64,000 bases of DNA from SHVZ01 sp041906305 (lineage in GTDB: Bacteria > Pseudomonadota > Alphaproteobacteria > SHVZ01), in contig JAYRJL010000003.1 in the NCBI GenBank assembly GCA_041906305.1, forward strand, positions 496,001-560,000, given 5' to 3'. Numbering within the stretch: position 1 is the stretch's first letter; each line of letters begins with the position of its first letter. The position numbers and the translations under genes were made by a program. The notes beneath the pieces were generated by a model. It saw only the letters and a program-made list of their open reading frames with translations. It was not told where the DNA came from and did no database searches. This document shows, in pieces, positions 8,774 through 16,206 of this stretch.

Positions 8774-8889
8774 GGCCGTTCCCGGATGAAAATTCGGCGG
8801 TCTTGATAACAGTCTCGGCGGGCAGGTACCAGAGCATGGCGCCGCGCCAGCCATTATCCTAATATCGCAATAGGTTAGGAGGAAGCCAC

Positions 8890-9207
8890 ATGACCTATCC
8901 GTCCGGACGGCCGACCGACGACGCGGTCGCGATGATGCGCTACGACGCCAACAAGAAGTCGGTCATCGTCGCCTACCTGCTGTGGTTCTTCCTCGGCTGG
9001 TTCGGCATCCACCGCTTCTATCTCGGCAAGTGGGTCAGCGGCTTCATCCTGCTGATCCTGACGCTGGTCGCCGGTGCGACCTACTGGATCTTCATCGGCA
9101 TGGTGCTGATGGCCATCCCGGGCCTCTGGTGGCTGATCGACGCGCTGCTGATCCCCGGCATGGTCCGCGGATACAACAACGACCTGGTCGACGACGTCAG
9201 CCGCTAG
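8890..9207 (+). CDS. TM2-domain membrane protein
   Basis: This 105-residue small inner-membrane protein has a polar N-terminus (about 22 residues). The TM2 signature follows: a hydrophobic helix with the motif WFFLGWFGIHRFYLGKW, a short loop, and a second long hydrophobic segment ending in a PGLWWLIDALLIPGM motif. The ATG is preceded by TAGGAGGAAG, a strong ribosome-binding site 7 nt away. The molecular function of TM2 proteins in bacteria is not established. It sits antisense between leuC (6-bp gap, convergent) and leuD (116 bp, divergent), an insertion into an otherwise ordinary leu cluster. Confidence 0.88.
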   Translation: MTYPSGRPTDDAVAMMRYDANKKSVIVAYLLWFFLGWFGIHRFYLGKWVSGFILLILTLVAGATYWIFIGMVLMAIPGLWWLIDALLIPGMVRGYNNDLVDDVSR

Positions 9208-9213
9208 CAGCGG

Positions 9214-10623
9214 CTAGCGCATCAGCTTGCGGATGTCTTCGAGGTGGCCGGAGACGGCGGCGGCGGCGGCCATCGCCGGGCTCACCAGGTGCGTGCGCCC
9301 GCCGCGGCCCTGACGACCCTCGAAGTTGCGGTTCGAGGTCGAGGCGCAGCGCTCGCCGGGCTCGAGCTTGTCGGCGTTCATCGCCAGGCACATCGAGCAG
9401 CCGGGCTCGCGCCATTCGAAGCCGGCCTCGATGAAGATCTTGTCGAGACCTTCCTCTTCGGCCTGGTGCTTGACCACGCCGGATCCCGGAACGACCAGTG
9501 CGTTCACATGGCTCGCGACCTTGCGCCCCTTGGCGACCTTCGCCGCCTCGCGGAGGTCCTCGATACGGCCGTTGGTGCAGGAGCCGATGAAGACCTTGTC
9601 GACCTTGACCTCGGCGAGCGGCGTGCCGGGCTTGAGGCCCATGTATTCGAGCGCGCGTTCCATCGAGGCGCGTTTCGCCTCGTCGGACACCTCGGCCGGG
9701 TTCGGCACCTTCGCGGTGATCGGCAGCACGTCCTCGGGGCTCGTGCCCCAGGTCACCTGCGGGACGATGTCCTTGGCGTCGAGATGGACCTCGCGGTCGT
9801 ACTTGGCGCCGGGGTCGGATGGCAGCGTCTTCCAGTAGGCGACGGCGGCTTCCCAGGCGGCACCCTTCGGCGCCATCGGACGACCCTTGATGTAGTCGAA
9901 GGTCGTCTGGTCGGGCGCGACCAGGCCGGCGCGGGCGCCGCCCTCGATCGTCATGTTGCAGAGGGTCATGCGGCCCTCCATCGACAGGGCGCGGACGGTC
10001 GATCCGGTGTACTCGATCACGTGCCCGGTGCCGCCGGCGGTGCCCATCTTGCCGATGACCGCGAGCGCGATGTCCTTGGCGGTGACGCCGACGGGCAGCT
10101 CGCCTTCGACCGAGACGCGCATGTTCTTGGCATGCTTCTGCACGAGCGTCTGGGTCGCCAGCACGTGCTCGACCTCGGACGTACCGATGCCGAAGGCGAG
10201 CGCGCCGAAGGCGCCGTGGGTCGAGGTGTGGCTGTCGCCGCAGACGATCGTGTTGCCCGGCAGGGTGAAGCCCTGCTCGGGACCGATGATGTGCACGATC
10301 CCCTGACGAGGATCGTTCATGTTGAAGTAGGGGATGTTGAAGTCGCGCGCGTTCTCGTCGAGCGTCTCGACCTGCACGCGGCTTTCTTCGTCCGCTATCC
10401 CCTGCGAACGATCCGTCGTCGGCACGTTGTGGTCGGCGACCGCCAGCGTCAGGTCGGGGCGACGCACCTTGCGGCCGGCCATGCGCAGGCCCTCGAAGGC
10501 CTGCGGGCTCGTCACCTCATGGACGAGGTGGCGGTCGATGTAGATCAGGCACGTGCCGTCGGCCTGGCGGTCGACGACGTGGCTGTCCCAGATCTTGTCG
10601 AAAAGCGTGCGCGGTCCGGCCAT
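9214..10623 (-). CDS. leuC: 3-isopropylmalate dehydratase large subunit
   Basis: This 469-residue aconitase-family subunit carries the catalytic 4Fe-4S cluster. The three ligand cysteines are visible at C349 (IGSCTNGR) and C409/C412 (GCSMCLAMN). The substrate-binding VCGDSHTSTHGAFGALAFG loop lies near 128-146. It forms isopropylmalate isomerase with LeuD. It starts 47 bp downstream of rplS on the same strand, so it is the first leu gene after the ribosomal/tRNA-modification operon, an arrangement common in alphaproteobacteria. No separate promoter is obvious in the 47-bp gap. Confidence 0.97.
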   Translation of the reverse strand: MAGPRTLFDKIWDSHVVDRQADGTCLIYIDRHLVHEVTSPQAFEGLRMAGRKVRRPDLTLAVADHNVPTTDRSQGIADEESRVQVETLDENARDFNIPYFNMNDPRQGIVHIIGPEQGFTLPGNTIVCGDSHTSTHGAFGALAFGIGTSEVEHVLATQTLVQKHAKNMRVSVEGELPVGVTAKDIALAVIGKMGTAGGTGHVIEYTGSTVRALSMEGRMTLCNMTIEGGARAGLVAPDQTTFDYIKGRPMAPKGAAWEAAVAYWKTLPSDPGAKYDREVHLDAKDIVPQVTWGTSPEDVLPITAKVPNPAEVSDEAKRASMERALEYMGLKPGTPLAEVKVDKVFIGSCTNGRIEDLREAAKVAKGRKVASHVNALVVPGSGVVKHQAEEEGLDKIFIEAGFEWREPGCSMCLAMNADKLEPGERCASTSNRNFEGRQGRGGRTHLVSPAMAAAAAVSGHLEDIRKLMR

Positions 10624-10670
10624 GACGACGTCGGCCTCCCAACCTCGGCTGACGGCGAAGAGCTAGAAGC

Positions 10671-11063
10671 TCAGGACTCGGCCTGAGCCTCGGCGCCCTC
10701 GTTGCCGCCCTGGCGCTCGAGGATGCGCGCGGACTTGCCGGTGCGGCCGCGGAGGTAATAGAGCTTCGCGCGGCGGACCTTGCCGCGGCGAACCACCTCG
10801 ATCGAGCCGACCATCGGCGAGTAGAGCGGGAACACGCGCTCGACGCCTTCGCCGTAGGAGATCTTGCGGACGGTGAACGAGGAGTTCACGCCGGCGTTCT
10901 TGCGGGCGATGCACACGCCCTCATAGGCCTGGGTCCGCTCGCGGGTGCCCTCGATGACCTTCACGTTGATCCGGAGCGTGTCGCCCGGGCCGAATTCGGG
11001 GACCGCGCGCTTCGCCGCGAGCTTGTCCACCTGCTCCTTGTTGAGCGTCTGCAACAGATTCAT
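10671..11063 (-). CDS. rplS: 50S ribosomal protein L19
   Basis: This 130-residue protein of the large ribosomal subunit sits at the 30S-50S interface. Signatures are KRAVPEFGPGDTLRINVKV, GEGVERVFPLYSP and RGKVRRAKLYYLRGR. The start at 11063 (MNLLQTL) matches the usual L19 N-terminus. An in-frame ATG nine bases upstream at 11072 would add three residues and cannot be excluded. The C-terminal tail (GGNEGAEAQAES) is a low-complexity extension beyond the core, as often seen in alphaproteobacteria. It is co-directional with trmD, 32 bp upstream. Confidence 0.97.
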   Translation of the reverse strand: MNLLQTLNKEQVDKLAAKRAVPEFGPGDTLRINVKVIEGTRERTQAYEGVCIARKNAGVNSSFTVRKISYGEGVERVFPLYSPMVGSIEVVRRGKVRRAKLYYLRGRTGKSARILERQGGNEGAEAQAES

Positions 11064-11095
11064 GGCACCCATTCCCGTCTGACAACTCGTTCGAA

Positions 11096-11803
11096 CTAAC
11101 GACCTTCGTCCGACCGCGCGCCCGAGTAGCGGGACCAGAGATCGGGCCGTCGTTTGGCCGTCACCTTCTCCGCCTCGGCGCGCCGCCAAGCGCGTATCTT
11201 CTCGTGGTGCCCGGAGATCAGGATCTCCGGCACCGTGCGGCCCTGCCACTCGCGAGGCCGCGTGTAGTGCGGGTACTCGAGCAGCCCCGCCTCGAAACTC
11301 TCCTCGACCAGCCCTTCGGCGGCGCCCATGACTCCCGGAAGGAGCCGCACCACCGCGTCGATCAGCGCGATCGCCGCCGGCTCGCCGCCGGACAGGACGA
11401 AATCGCCGAGGCTGACCTCCTCGAGCTCGCGGGCCTCGATCACCCGCTCGTCGACCCCTTCGTAGCGCCCGCAGAGCAGGACCACGCCAGGGCCTTGCGC
11501 CAGCTCCTTCACCCGCGCCTGGTCCAAGAGGCGCCCGCGCGGGCTCAGGTAGATGCGAGGTCCGGGTCTGTCCTCGACTGATGCGAGAGCCCGGTCCAGC
11601 ACGTCCGGCCGCATGACCATGCCGGCGCCCCCGCCGAACGGAGTGTCGTCGACGGAGGCGTGTTTATCGCTCGCGAAGCCCCGGATGTCCAGCGCCTCCA
11701 GGCCCCAAATACGCTCCTCCAGCGCCTTGCCGGCGAGGCTTGCCCCCAGCGGTCCCGGGAACATGCCCGGGAACAGGGTAAGCACGGTCGCCTGCCAGGT
11801 CAC
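11096..11803 (-). CDS. trmD: tRNA (guanine-N1-)-methyltransferase
   Basis: This 235-residue SPOUT methyltransferase makes m1G37 in tRNAs, using S-adenosylmethionine, and so prevents +1 frameshifting. The trefoil-knot motifs are present: LSPRGRLLDQ, LLCGRYEGVDERV and EVSLGDFVLSGGEPAA. The C-terminal YPHYTRPREWQG and PEILISGHHEKI segments are also intact. It starts with GTG, which overlaps the rimM TGA by 4 bp (GTGA). A strong GGAGGAGG ribosome-binding site lies upstream. The rpsP-rimM-trmD-rplS order is the classical bacterial arrangement. Confidence 0.97.
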   Translation of the reverse strand: MTWQATVLTLFPGMFPGPLGASLAGKALEERIWGLEALDIRGFASDKHASVDDTPFGGGAGMVMRPDVLDRALASVEDRPGPRIYLSPRGRLLDQARVKELAQGPGVVLLCGRYEGVDERVIEARELEEVSLGDFVLSGGEPAAIALIDAVVRLLPGVMGAAEGLVEESFEAGLLEYPHYTRPREWQGRTVPEILISGHHEKIRAWRRAEAEKVTAKRRPDLWSRYSGARSDEGR

Positions 11804-12372
11804 GACACCTCCTCCGACGGCTCTTCCGACGGCTTCTCGTCCGACAGCAGCCCCTCCGGCGGATCGACGACGACCCGCCCGCCGACGACGTCCACGACCG
11901 GGACCGCCTCCCGGGTGAAGGGCACCAGCACGCTCCCCCGCCCCGGTTCCCGGTCGATCTCCAGCATGTCGCCGGCCCCGTAGTTCACCACCCGCCGGAC
12001 CCGTCCGAGATCGCCGCCCTGGGCCAGCTCCGCGCGGAGCCCTTCCAGGTCGGCGTGATAGAACTCCTCCTCCTCCGGCGCCGGCAGGGCCGAGCGCGGG
12101 ACATAGAGGCGGAGACCTTTCAGCGCCTCGGCCGCGTTGCGGTCGGAGATCCCGGGGATCCGGGCGATCACCACCCCGCCCTTGACCTCGCGCTGAGCGT
12201 CGAGCTTCAGCGTCCGCCCGCCCGGCTCCGCCGTCACCGGCCCGTAGGCGGCGACATCCAGCGGATCGGCCGTGTGAGTCCGGATGCGAACCTCGCCCCG
12301 GACTCCCTGGACGCCGACGATCTCGCCCACCAGCACGCGGTCCTTCTCGGACGGCATGGCGGCCTTGGGCAT
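11800..12372 (-). CDS. rimM: ribosome maturation factor RimM
   Basis: This 190-residue factor assists late 30S assembly by binding ribosomal protein S19. The N-terminal barrel (VLVGEIVGVQGVRGEVRIRT) and the PRC-type C-terminal barrel (EFYHADLEGLRA, then VPFTREAVPVVDVVGGRVVVDPPEGL) are intact. The acidic Ser/Glu tail after about residue 175 is extra to the core. A second ATG (MPSEKD) lies five codons inside the assigned start, so the exact N-terminus is uncertain. It sits 12 bp downstream of rpsP and overlaps trmD by 4 bp. Confidence 0.95.
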   Translation of the reverse strand: MPKAAMPSEKDRVLVGEIVGVQGVRGEVRIRTHTADPLDVAAYGPVTAEPGGRTLKLDAQREVKGGVVIARIPGISDRNAAEALKGLRLYVPRSALPAPEEEEFYHADLEGLRAELAQGGDLGRVRRVVNYGAGDMLEIDREPGRGSVLVPFTREAVPVVDVVGGRVVVDPPEGLLSDEKPSEEPSEEVS

Positions 12373-12384
12373 GACGAAGGAGCC

Positions 12385-12756
12385 TTACTCCGCCTTCGCT
12401 TCGGCCGGAGCGGCAGCAGCGGCGGCCTCGGCGGCAGCCTTCATGCGCTCCTGGGTCTTGGCGCGCGGCGCGCTCTTCTTCGGCGTCTCGCGGATCTTCG
12501 GCTTCTCGCCCATGCCGGCATCGGCGAGGAAGCGCGCGACGCGATCCGACGGCAGCGCGCCGACCGAGATCCAGTGCTTGATGCGCTCGGCGTTCAGGCG
12601 CACGCGGTCGGCGTGGCCCTTCGCGACCATCGGGTTGTAGGTGCCGAGCTTCTCGATGAAGCGTCCATCGCGCGGGCTGGTGTGCTCGGCGACGACGATC
12701 GAATAGAACGGGCGCTTCTTCGCGCCGCCGCGGGTCATGCGGATCTTCAGAGCCAT
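12385..12756 (-). CDS. rpsP: 30S ribosomal protein S16
   Basis: This 123-residue protein of the small subunit is needed for 30S assembly. The S16 core MALKIRMTRGGAKKRPFYSIVVAEHTSPRDGR is obvious in the translation, read here in two parts from residues 1 to 32. The conserved FIEKLGTYNP and ERIKHWISVGALPSDRVARFL segments follow. The last third (after about residue 85) is an alanine- and lysine-rich tail typical of alphaproteobacterial S16, with low sequence complexity. It lies 30 bp downstream of ffh and 12 bp upstream of rimM. Confidence 0.97.
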   Translation of the reverse strand: MALKIRMTRGGAKKRPFYSIVVAEHTSPRDGRFIEKLGTYNPMVAKGHADRVRLNAERIKHWISVGALPSDRVARFLADAGMGEKPKIRETPKKSAPRAKTQERMKAAAEAAAAAAPAEAKAE

Positions 12757-12786
12757 GTGTCTTACGTCCTTCTCTAGCGTTGAACT

Positions 12787-14133
12787 CTATCTACGGAACA
12801 GGCTGCCCAGGCCCTGGCGCATGATGCCCTTCTGCCCGAGCTTGCCCATCTGCTTCATCACCCGGCTCATCTCCATGTACTGCTTGATGAGCCGGTTGAT
12901 GTCGGGGACCGTGGTGCCGGAGCCGGCGGCGATCCGGCGCTTGCGCGATGCGTTGAGCAGCTTCGCGTCCTTACGCTCGCGCGGCGTCATCGACATGATG
13001 ATCGCCTCCTGACGCTTGATCAGGCTCTCGTCGACCTTGGCGCCGGCGAGCTGCTCCTTGATCTTGGCCACGCCCGGCAGCATGCCCATGATGCCGCCGA
13101 GGCCGCCCATCTTCCGGACCTGGCGAAGCTGGTTCGCCATATCGTCGAGATCGAAGCCGCCCTTCTGCATCTTGGCGGCGAGCTTCTCGGCTTCTTCCTT
13201 GTCGATGACCTCGGCCGCGCGCTCGACCAGGCCCACGACGTCGCCCATGCCGAGGATGCGGCCGGCGACCCGGTTGGCATCGAACTCCTCGATCTGGTCG
13301 AGCTTCTCGCCGACGCCGAGGATCTTGATCGGCTTGCCGGTGACCTGGCGCATCGAGAGCGCAGCACCGCCGCGCGCGTCGCCGTCGACGCGGGTGAGCA
13401 CGATGCCGGTGAGGCCGACCTTCTCGTTGAAGTTCTTGGCGGTGGTGACCGCGTCCTGGCCGGTCATCGCGTCCGCGACCAGCAGCGTCTCGTGCGGCTT
13501 CGCGAGATCGCGCACCTGCGCCACCTCGGCCATCAGCTCGTCGTCGATGGTGAGGCGGCCGGCGGTATCCAGCAACAGCACGTCGAAGCCTTCGCGGCGC
13601 GCCTGGTCGAGGGCGCGCGCAGCGATCGCCAGCGGCTTCTCGCCCGGAACGATCGGGGTCGCGGCGACCTCGGCCTGCTTCGCCAGCTGGTGCAGCTGCT
13701 CCATCGCCGCCGGCCGATAGACGTCGAGCGAGGCGACCAGGACCTTCTTCCGCTCGCGCTTGAAGATGCGGCGGGCGAGCTTGGCCGTGGTCGTCGTCTT
13801 GCCGGAGCCCTGGAGGCCCACCATCAGGAACACCGCGGGCGGCGAGACGCCGGTCGCGAGCTCGGCATCGCCGCCGAGGATCTCGACCAGGTGGTCGTGG
13901 ACGAGCTTGACCACCATCTGGCCGGGGGTGACCGAGCGCAGAACTTCCTGGCCGACGGCCTTCTCGCGGACGCCGTCGATGAAGGTCTTCACGACCGGCA
14001 GCGCCACGTCGGCCTCGAGCAACGCCACCCGCACCTCGCGGAGCGCCGCCGTCACGTCGGCCTCGGTCAGCGCACCGCGGCGCTTCAGCCGATCGAAGAC
14101 CTGCCCCAGCCGGTTGGTCAGCCCGTCGAACAC
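12787..14133 (-). CDS. ffh: signal recognition particle protein Ffh
   Basis: This 448-residue SRP GTPase binds signal sequences of nascent membrane proteins together with 4.5S RNA and docks with FtsY. It has an N domain (residues 1-90) and a G domain with the P-loop VGLQGSGKTTTTAKLA near 102-117, DTAGRL and TRVDGDARGGAAL motifs. The methionine-rich M domain runs from about 295 to the end (MGGLGGIMGMLPG, VMKQMGKLGQKG). GTG at 14133 is chosen because it gives MFDGLTNRLGQVFD, the canonical start, with a GAGGAG ribosome-binding site 11 nt upstream. The frame continues upstream without family similarity. It is the first gene of the ffh-rpsP-rimM-trmD-rplS operon. Confidence 0.96.
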   Translation of the reverse strand: MFDGLTNRLGQVFDRLKRRGALTEADVTAALREVRVALLEADVALPVVKTFIDGVREKAVGQEVLRSVTPGQMVVKLVHDHLVEILGGDAELATGVSPPAVFLMVGLQGSGKTTTTAKLARRIFKRERKKVLVASLDVYRPAAMEQLHQLAKQAEVAATPIVPGEKPLAIAARALDQARREGFDVLLLDTAGRLTIDDELMAEVAQVRDLAKPHETLLVADAMTGQDAVTTAKNFNEKVGLTGIVLTRVDGDARGGAALSMRQVTGKPIKILGVGEKLDQIEEFDANRVAGRILGMGDVVGLVERAAEVIDKEEAEKLAAKMQKGGFDLDDMANQLRQVRKMGGLGGIMGMLPGVAKIKEQLAGAKVDESLIKRQEAIIMSMTPRERKDAKLLNASRKRRIAAGSGTTVPDINRLIKQYMEMSRVMKQMGKLGQKGIMRQGLGSLFRR

Positions 14134-14260
14134 GTCCCGCAACGCTCCTCGAACGCCGAAACTCAAAGCACCATCGCGCCCGTGCGCGATACTCGCGGAC
14201 GGACGGAGCCCCGGATTCAACCCGGAACCGGCAAGCGAAAGCTGCCGTGGAAGGCCGGGG

Positions 14261-14289
14261 ACCCTATGTCTCCATCATTGGCATGTCAA
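14261..14289 (-). promoter_or_regulatory. candidate sigma-70 promoter of the ffh-rpsP-rimM-trmD-rplS operon
   Basis: On the minus strand a perfect -35 TTGACA (complement of 14284-14289) is followed after exactly 17 bp by TAGGGT (complement of 14261-14266). The predicted 5' leader to the ffh GTG is about 120 nt. The consensus -35 and ideal spacing make this one of the better promoter candidates in the window, although the -10 matches at only half its positions. Confidence 0.5.
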
Positions 14290-14321
14290 GGCGCGGGGGC
14301 ACCCAGGGGTCGCGAATTTCG

Positions 14322-14350
14322 TTGTCTTCTTCGCCCGTACCCCCTATTTC
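14322..14350 (+). promoter_or_regulatory. candidate promoter of the first PilZ-like gene
   Basis: TTGTCT at 14322-14327 and TATTTC at 14345-14350 are separated by 17 bp. They lie about 50 bp upstream of the ATG at 14398, in the gap between the divergent ffh and PilZ-like genes. The match is moderate only. Confidence 0.3.
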
Positions 14351-14397
14351 CTATCAACGGGTGGGACCGTCGAGGCGGTCTGGAGGCCGGAGCCTGA

Positions 14398-14751
14398 ATG
14401 CTTGATGGACTGAAGAAGCTGCTCGGGATGAACGACGCCCAGCCGGCCAAGGGTGGCGCGGCCAAGCGCGTGACCCCGAAGGGCGAGACGACAGTTCTTA
14501 TCGAGGGCAAGCGCTTCAATATGAAGAACATCGGGCAGGACGGCGTGTCCTTCACGCCCGCCCCCCGCGACATGAGTCCCGGGCGCCGGTTGCGCGCCGA
14601 GCTGATCATCCAGGACGGCGCGATCAGCGTCCGTGCCGAAGCGGTCGTGACAGTCTCTAAAGTTGAAGGACAGACTGTCGACGCCAAGTTTTACTACTTG
14701 GCCCCTGCCGATAAGAAACAAGTCCAGGATTACTTGGCCCGCTACAGCTAG
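14398..14751 (+). CDS. degenerate PilZ-like protein, paralogue of the gene at 14943
   Basis: This 117-residue soluble protein aligns along its whole length with the neighbour at 14943. The shared blocks are VLIEGKRFNMKN versus VIIDGKSYRMKN, and ADKKQVQDYLARYS versus SQKKQIQEYLDYYK. In the place of the PilZ c-di-GMP signature it has R24-V-T-P-K28 instead of RxxxR and N44-I-G-Q-D-G49 instead of [D/N]xSxxG. The second arginine and the serine are therefore lost. It probably keeps the PilZ barrel without normal nucleotide binding. It has no signal peptide or TM segment. The fold assignment rests on the neighbour's better motif. Confidence 0.65.
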   Translation: MLDGLKKLLGMNDAQPAKGGAAKRVTPKGETTVLIEGKRFNMKNIGQDGVSFTPAPRDMSPGRRLRAELIIQDGAISVRAEAVVTVSKVEGQTVDAKFYYLAPADKKQVQDYLARYS

Positions 14752-14762
14752 TGGGCCGCAAG

Positions 14763-14788
14763 TCCTACACACGCAGCGCGTGGTAGGA
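14763..14788 (+). terminator. hairpin downstream of the first PilZ-like gene
   Basis: TCCTAC (14763-14768) pairs with GTAGGA (14783-14788), and CACGC (14770-14774) pairs with GCGTG (14778-14782). There is a bulged A at 14769 and an AGC loop. This 11-bp stem starts 12 nt after the stop. No clear T-run follows, so it may be an mRNA-stabilising or Rho-assisted hairpin rather than an intrinsic terminator. Confidence 0.5.
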
Positions 14789-14942
14789 ATGTGGATAATT
14801 AAGCTAAGTACCGGGAATTGCAGGGGGAATTGATTTCCTTTCCTCTTGACTTTCCCCCCATGCCTCCCAGACTTGCGTAAGTGATTCGCATTTCGTTGAC
14901 GCCGCTTTTTCAGCGTTTTTGTCGACGGCCGAGGTGGGAGCC

Positions 14943-15296
14943 ATGTTCAAGCAGATCAAGAACTTCTTCACCGAAGACGCGGGCGTGAATCGACGCAAGG
15001 CGCCGCGCGTGGATGCTCGCGGCGAGGCTTCGGTGATCATCGACGGTAAGAGCTACCGTATGAAGAACTGGTCGACGGAAGGCGTCCTCGTCGGGCCCTA
15101 CAATGGCGGACTGATCGCCAAGCAGCGCTCGCGCGTCACGATCAAGCTCAAGGACGACAAGTTCAACATCGACTTCGACGCGGACGTGCTGGTGATGCGC
15201 GTCAACGACGAAGGCCTCGCCTGCCGCTTCTTTCTCCTTCACCCGAGCCAGAAGAAGCAGATCCAAGAGTACCTCGACTACTACAAGGCCAGCTGA
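14943..15296 (+). CDS. PilZ-domain protein, putative c-di-GMP effector
   Basis: This 117-residue single-domain protein shows both halves of the PilZ c-di-GMP signature: R18-K-A-P-R22 (RxxxR) and N42-W-S-T-E-G47 ([D/N]xSxxG). These have the expected spacing across a beta strand. The C-terminus forms the conserved FFLLHPSQKKQIQEYL segment shared with the upstream paralogue. ATG at 14943 is preferred to an in-frame TTG at 14919, because a GGTGGGAG ribosome-binding site sits 3-6 nt before it. The 191-bp gap from the first paralogue suggests its own promoter. The output (motility, cellulose or cell cycle) cannot be told from sequence. Confidence 0.78.
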   Translation: MFKQIKNFFTEDAGVNRRKAPRVDARGEASVIIDGKSYRMKNWSTEGVLVGPYNGGLIAKQRSRVTIKLKDDKFNIDFDADVLVMRVNDEGLACRFFLLHPSQKKQIQEYLDYYKAS

Positions 15297-15368
15297 TCCG
15301 CCGGGGCGGGTTTCCGTCCCGGGGCAACATGGACAGCCCCGCATCCCGCGGCCTATAAGGCCCGGGCC

Positions 15369-16199
15369 ATGGCGATCTCCTTCCGCAAGATGCACGGGCT
15401 CGGCAACGACTTCGTCGTCATCGACGCGCGTTCCCAGCCGCTCGCGCTCGACGAAGCGCTCGCGCGCCGGATCTCGGACCGGCGGACCGGCATCGGCTGC
15501 GACCAGCTGATCGTGATCGAGCCGGCGAAGGCCGGGCTCGCCGACGCCTTCATGCGCATCCGCAACGCCGATGGCGGCGAGGTCGAGGCCTGCGGCAATG
15601 CCACACGCTGCGTCGCGAGCCTGTTGATGGCCGAGAAGCAACAGGATCACGTGGTGATCGAGACCGTCGCCGGCCTGCTCGATGCCGAGGCCGCCGCCGG
15701 GGGACGCATCGCCGTCGACATGGGCGAGGCCAAGCTCGACTGGCGCGAGATCCCGCTCTCTGAGCCCAGGGACACGCTGCATCTCGGCATCTCGCTGGGT
15801 CAGCTCACCGACCCGGTCGGCGTCAACATGGGCAATCCGCATGCGGTCTTCTTCGTGCCGGACGCCGAAGCCGTCGACGTCGCTGCGCTGGGGCCGCCGC
15901 TCGAGAAGCACAAGCTGTTCCCGGCCCGCTGCAACATCGAGGTGGCGCAGGTGCAGTCGCCGTCCAGGATCCGCATGCGGGTCTGGGAGCGCGGCGCAGG
16001 CATCACGCGCGCCTGCGGCACCGGCGCCTGCGCGACTTTGGTCGCCGCGGCGCGACGCGGCCTGACCGACCGCAAGGCGACCGTCGTTCTCGACGGCGGC
16101 GAGCTCGAGATCGAGTGGCTGAAGGACGGTCACGTGATGATGACCGGTCCGGTCGCCACGTCCTTCGTCGGCACCATCGACGGCCAGCTCGCGGCCTGA
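15369..16199 (+). CDS. dapF: diaminopimelate epimerase
   Basis: This 276-residue cofactor-independent racemase interconverts LL- and meso-diaminopimelate for lysine and peptidoglycan synthesis. Both catalytic cysteines are present: C75 in EACGNATRC and the second in RACGTGACATL about 145 residues later. The N-terminus FRKMHGLGNDFVVIDA is canonical. An AAGG ribosome-binding site lies 8 nt before the ATG. It is followed 7 bp later by mtaB and then by ftsY, an order widespread in alphaproteobacteria. Confidence 0.97.
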   Translation: MAISFRKMHGLGNDFVVIDARSQPLALDEALARRISDRRTGIGCDQLIVIEPAKAGLADAFMRIRNADGGEVEACGNATRCVASLLMAEKQQDHVVIETVAGLLDAEAAAGGRIAVDMGEAKLDWREIPLSEPRDTLHLGISLGQLTDPVGVNMGNPHAVFFVPDAEAVDVAALGPPLEKHKLFPARCNIEVAQVQSPSRIRMRVWERGAGITRACGTGACATLVAAARRGLTDRKATVVLDGGELEIEWLKDGHVMMTGPVATSFVGTIDGQLAA

Positions 16200-16206
16200 G
16201 GCGACG

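Noticed and set aside
15354..15368. Leaderless dapF mRNA, suggested by TATAAG about 10 bp before the ATG
   Set aside because: The -35 would need a 19-bp spacer, and the same bases include an AAGG that serves well as a ribosome-binding site 8 nt before the ATG.
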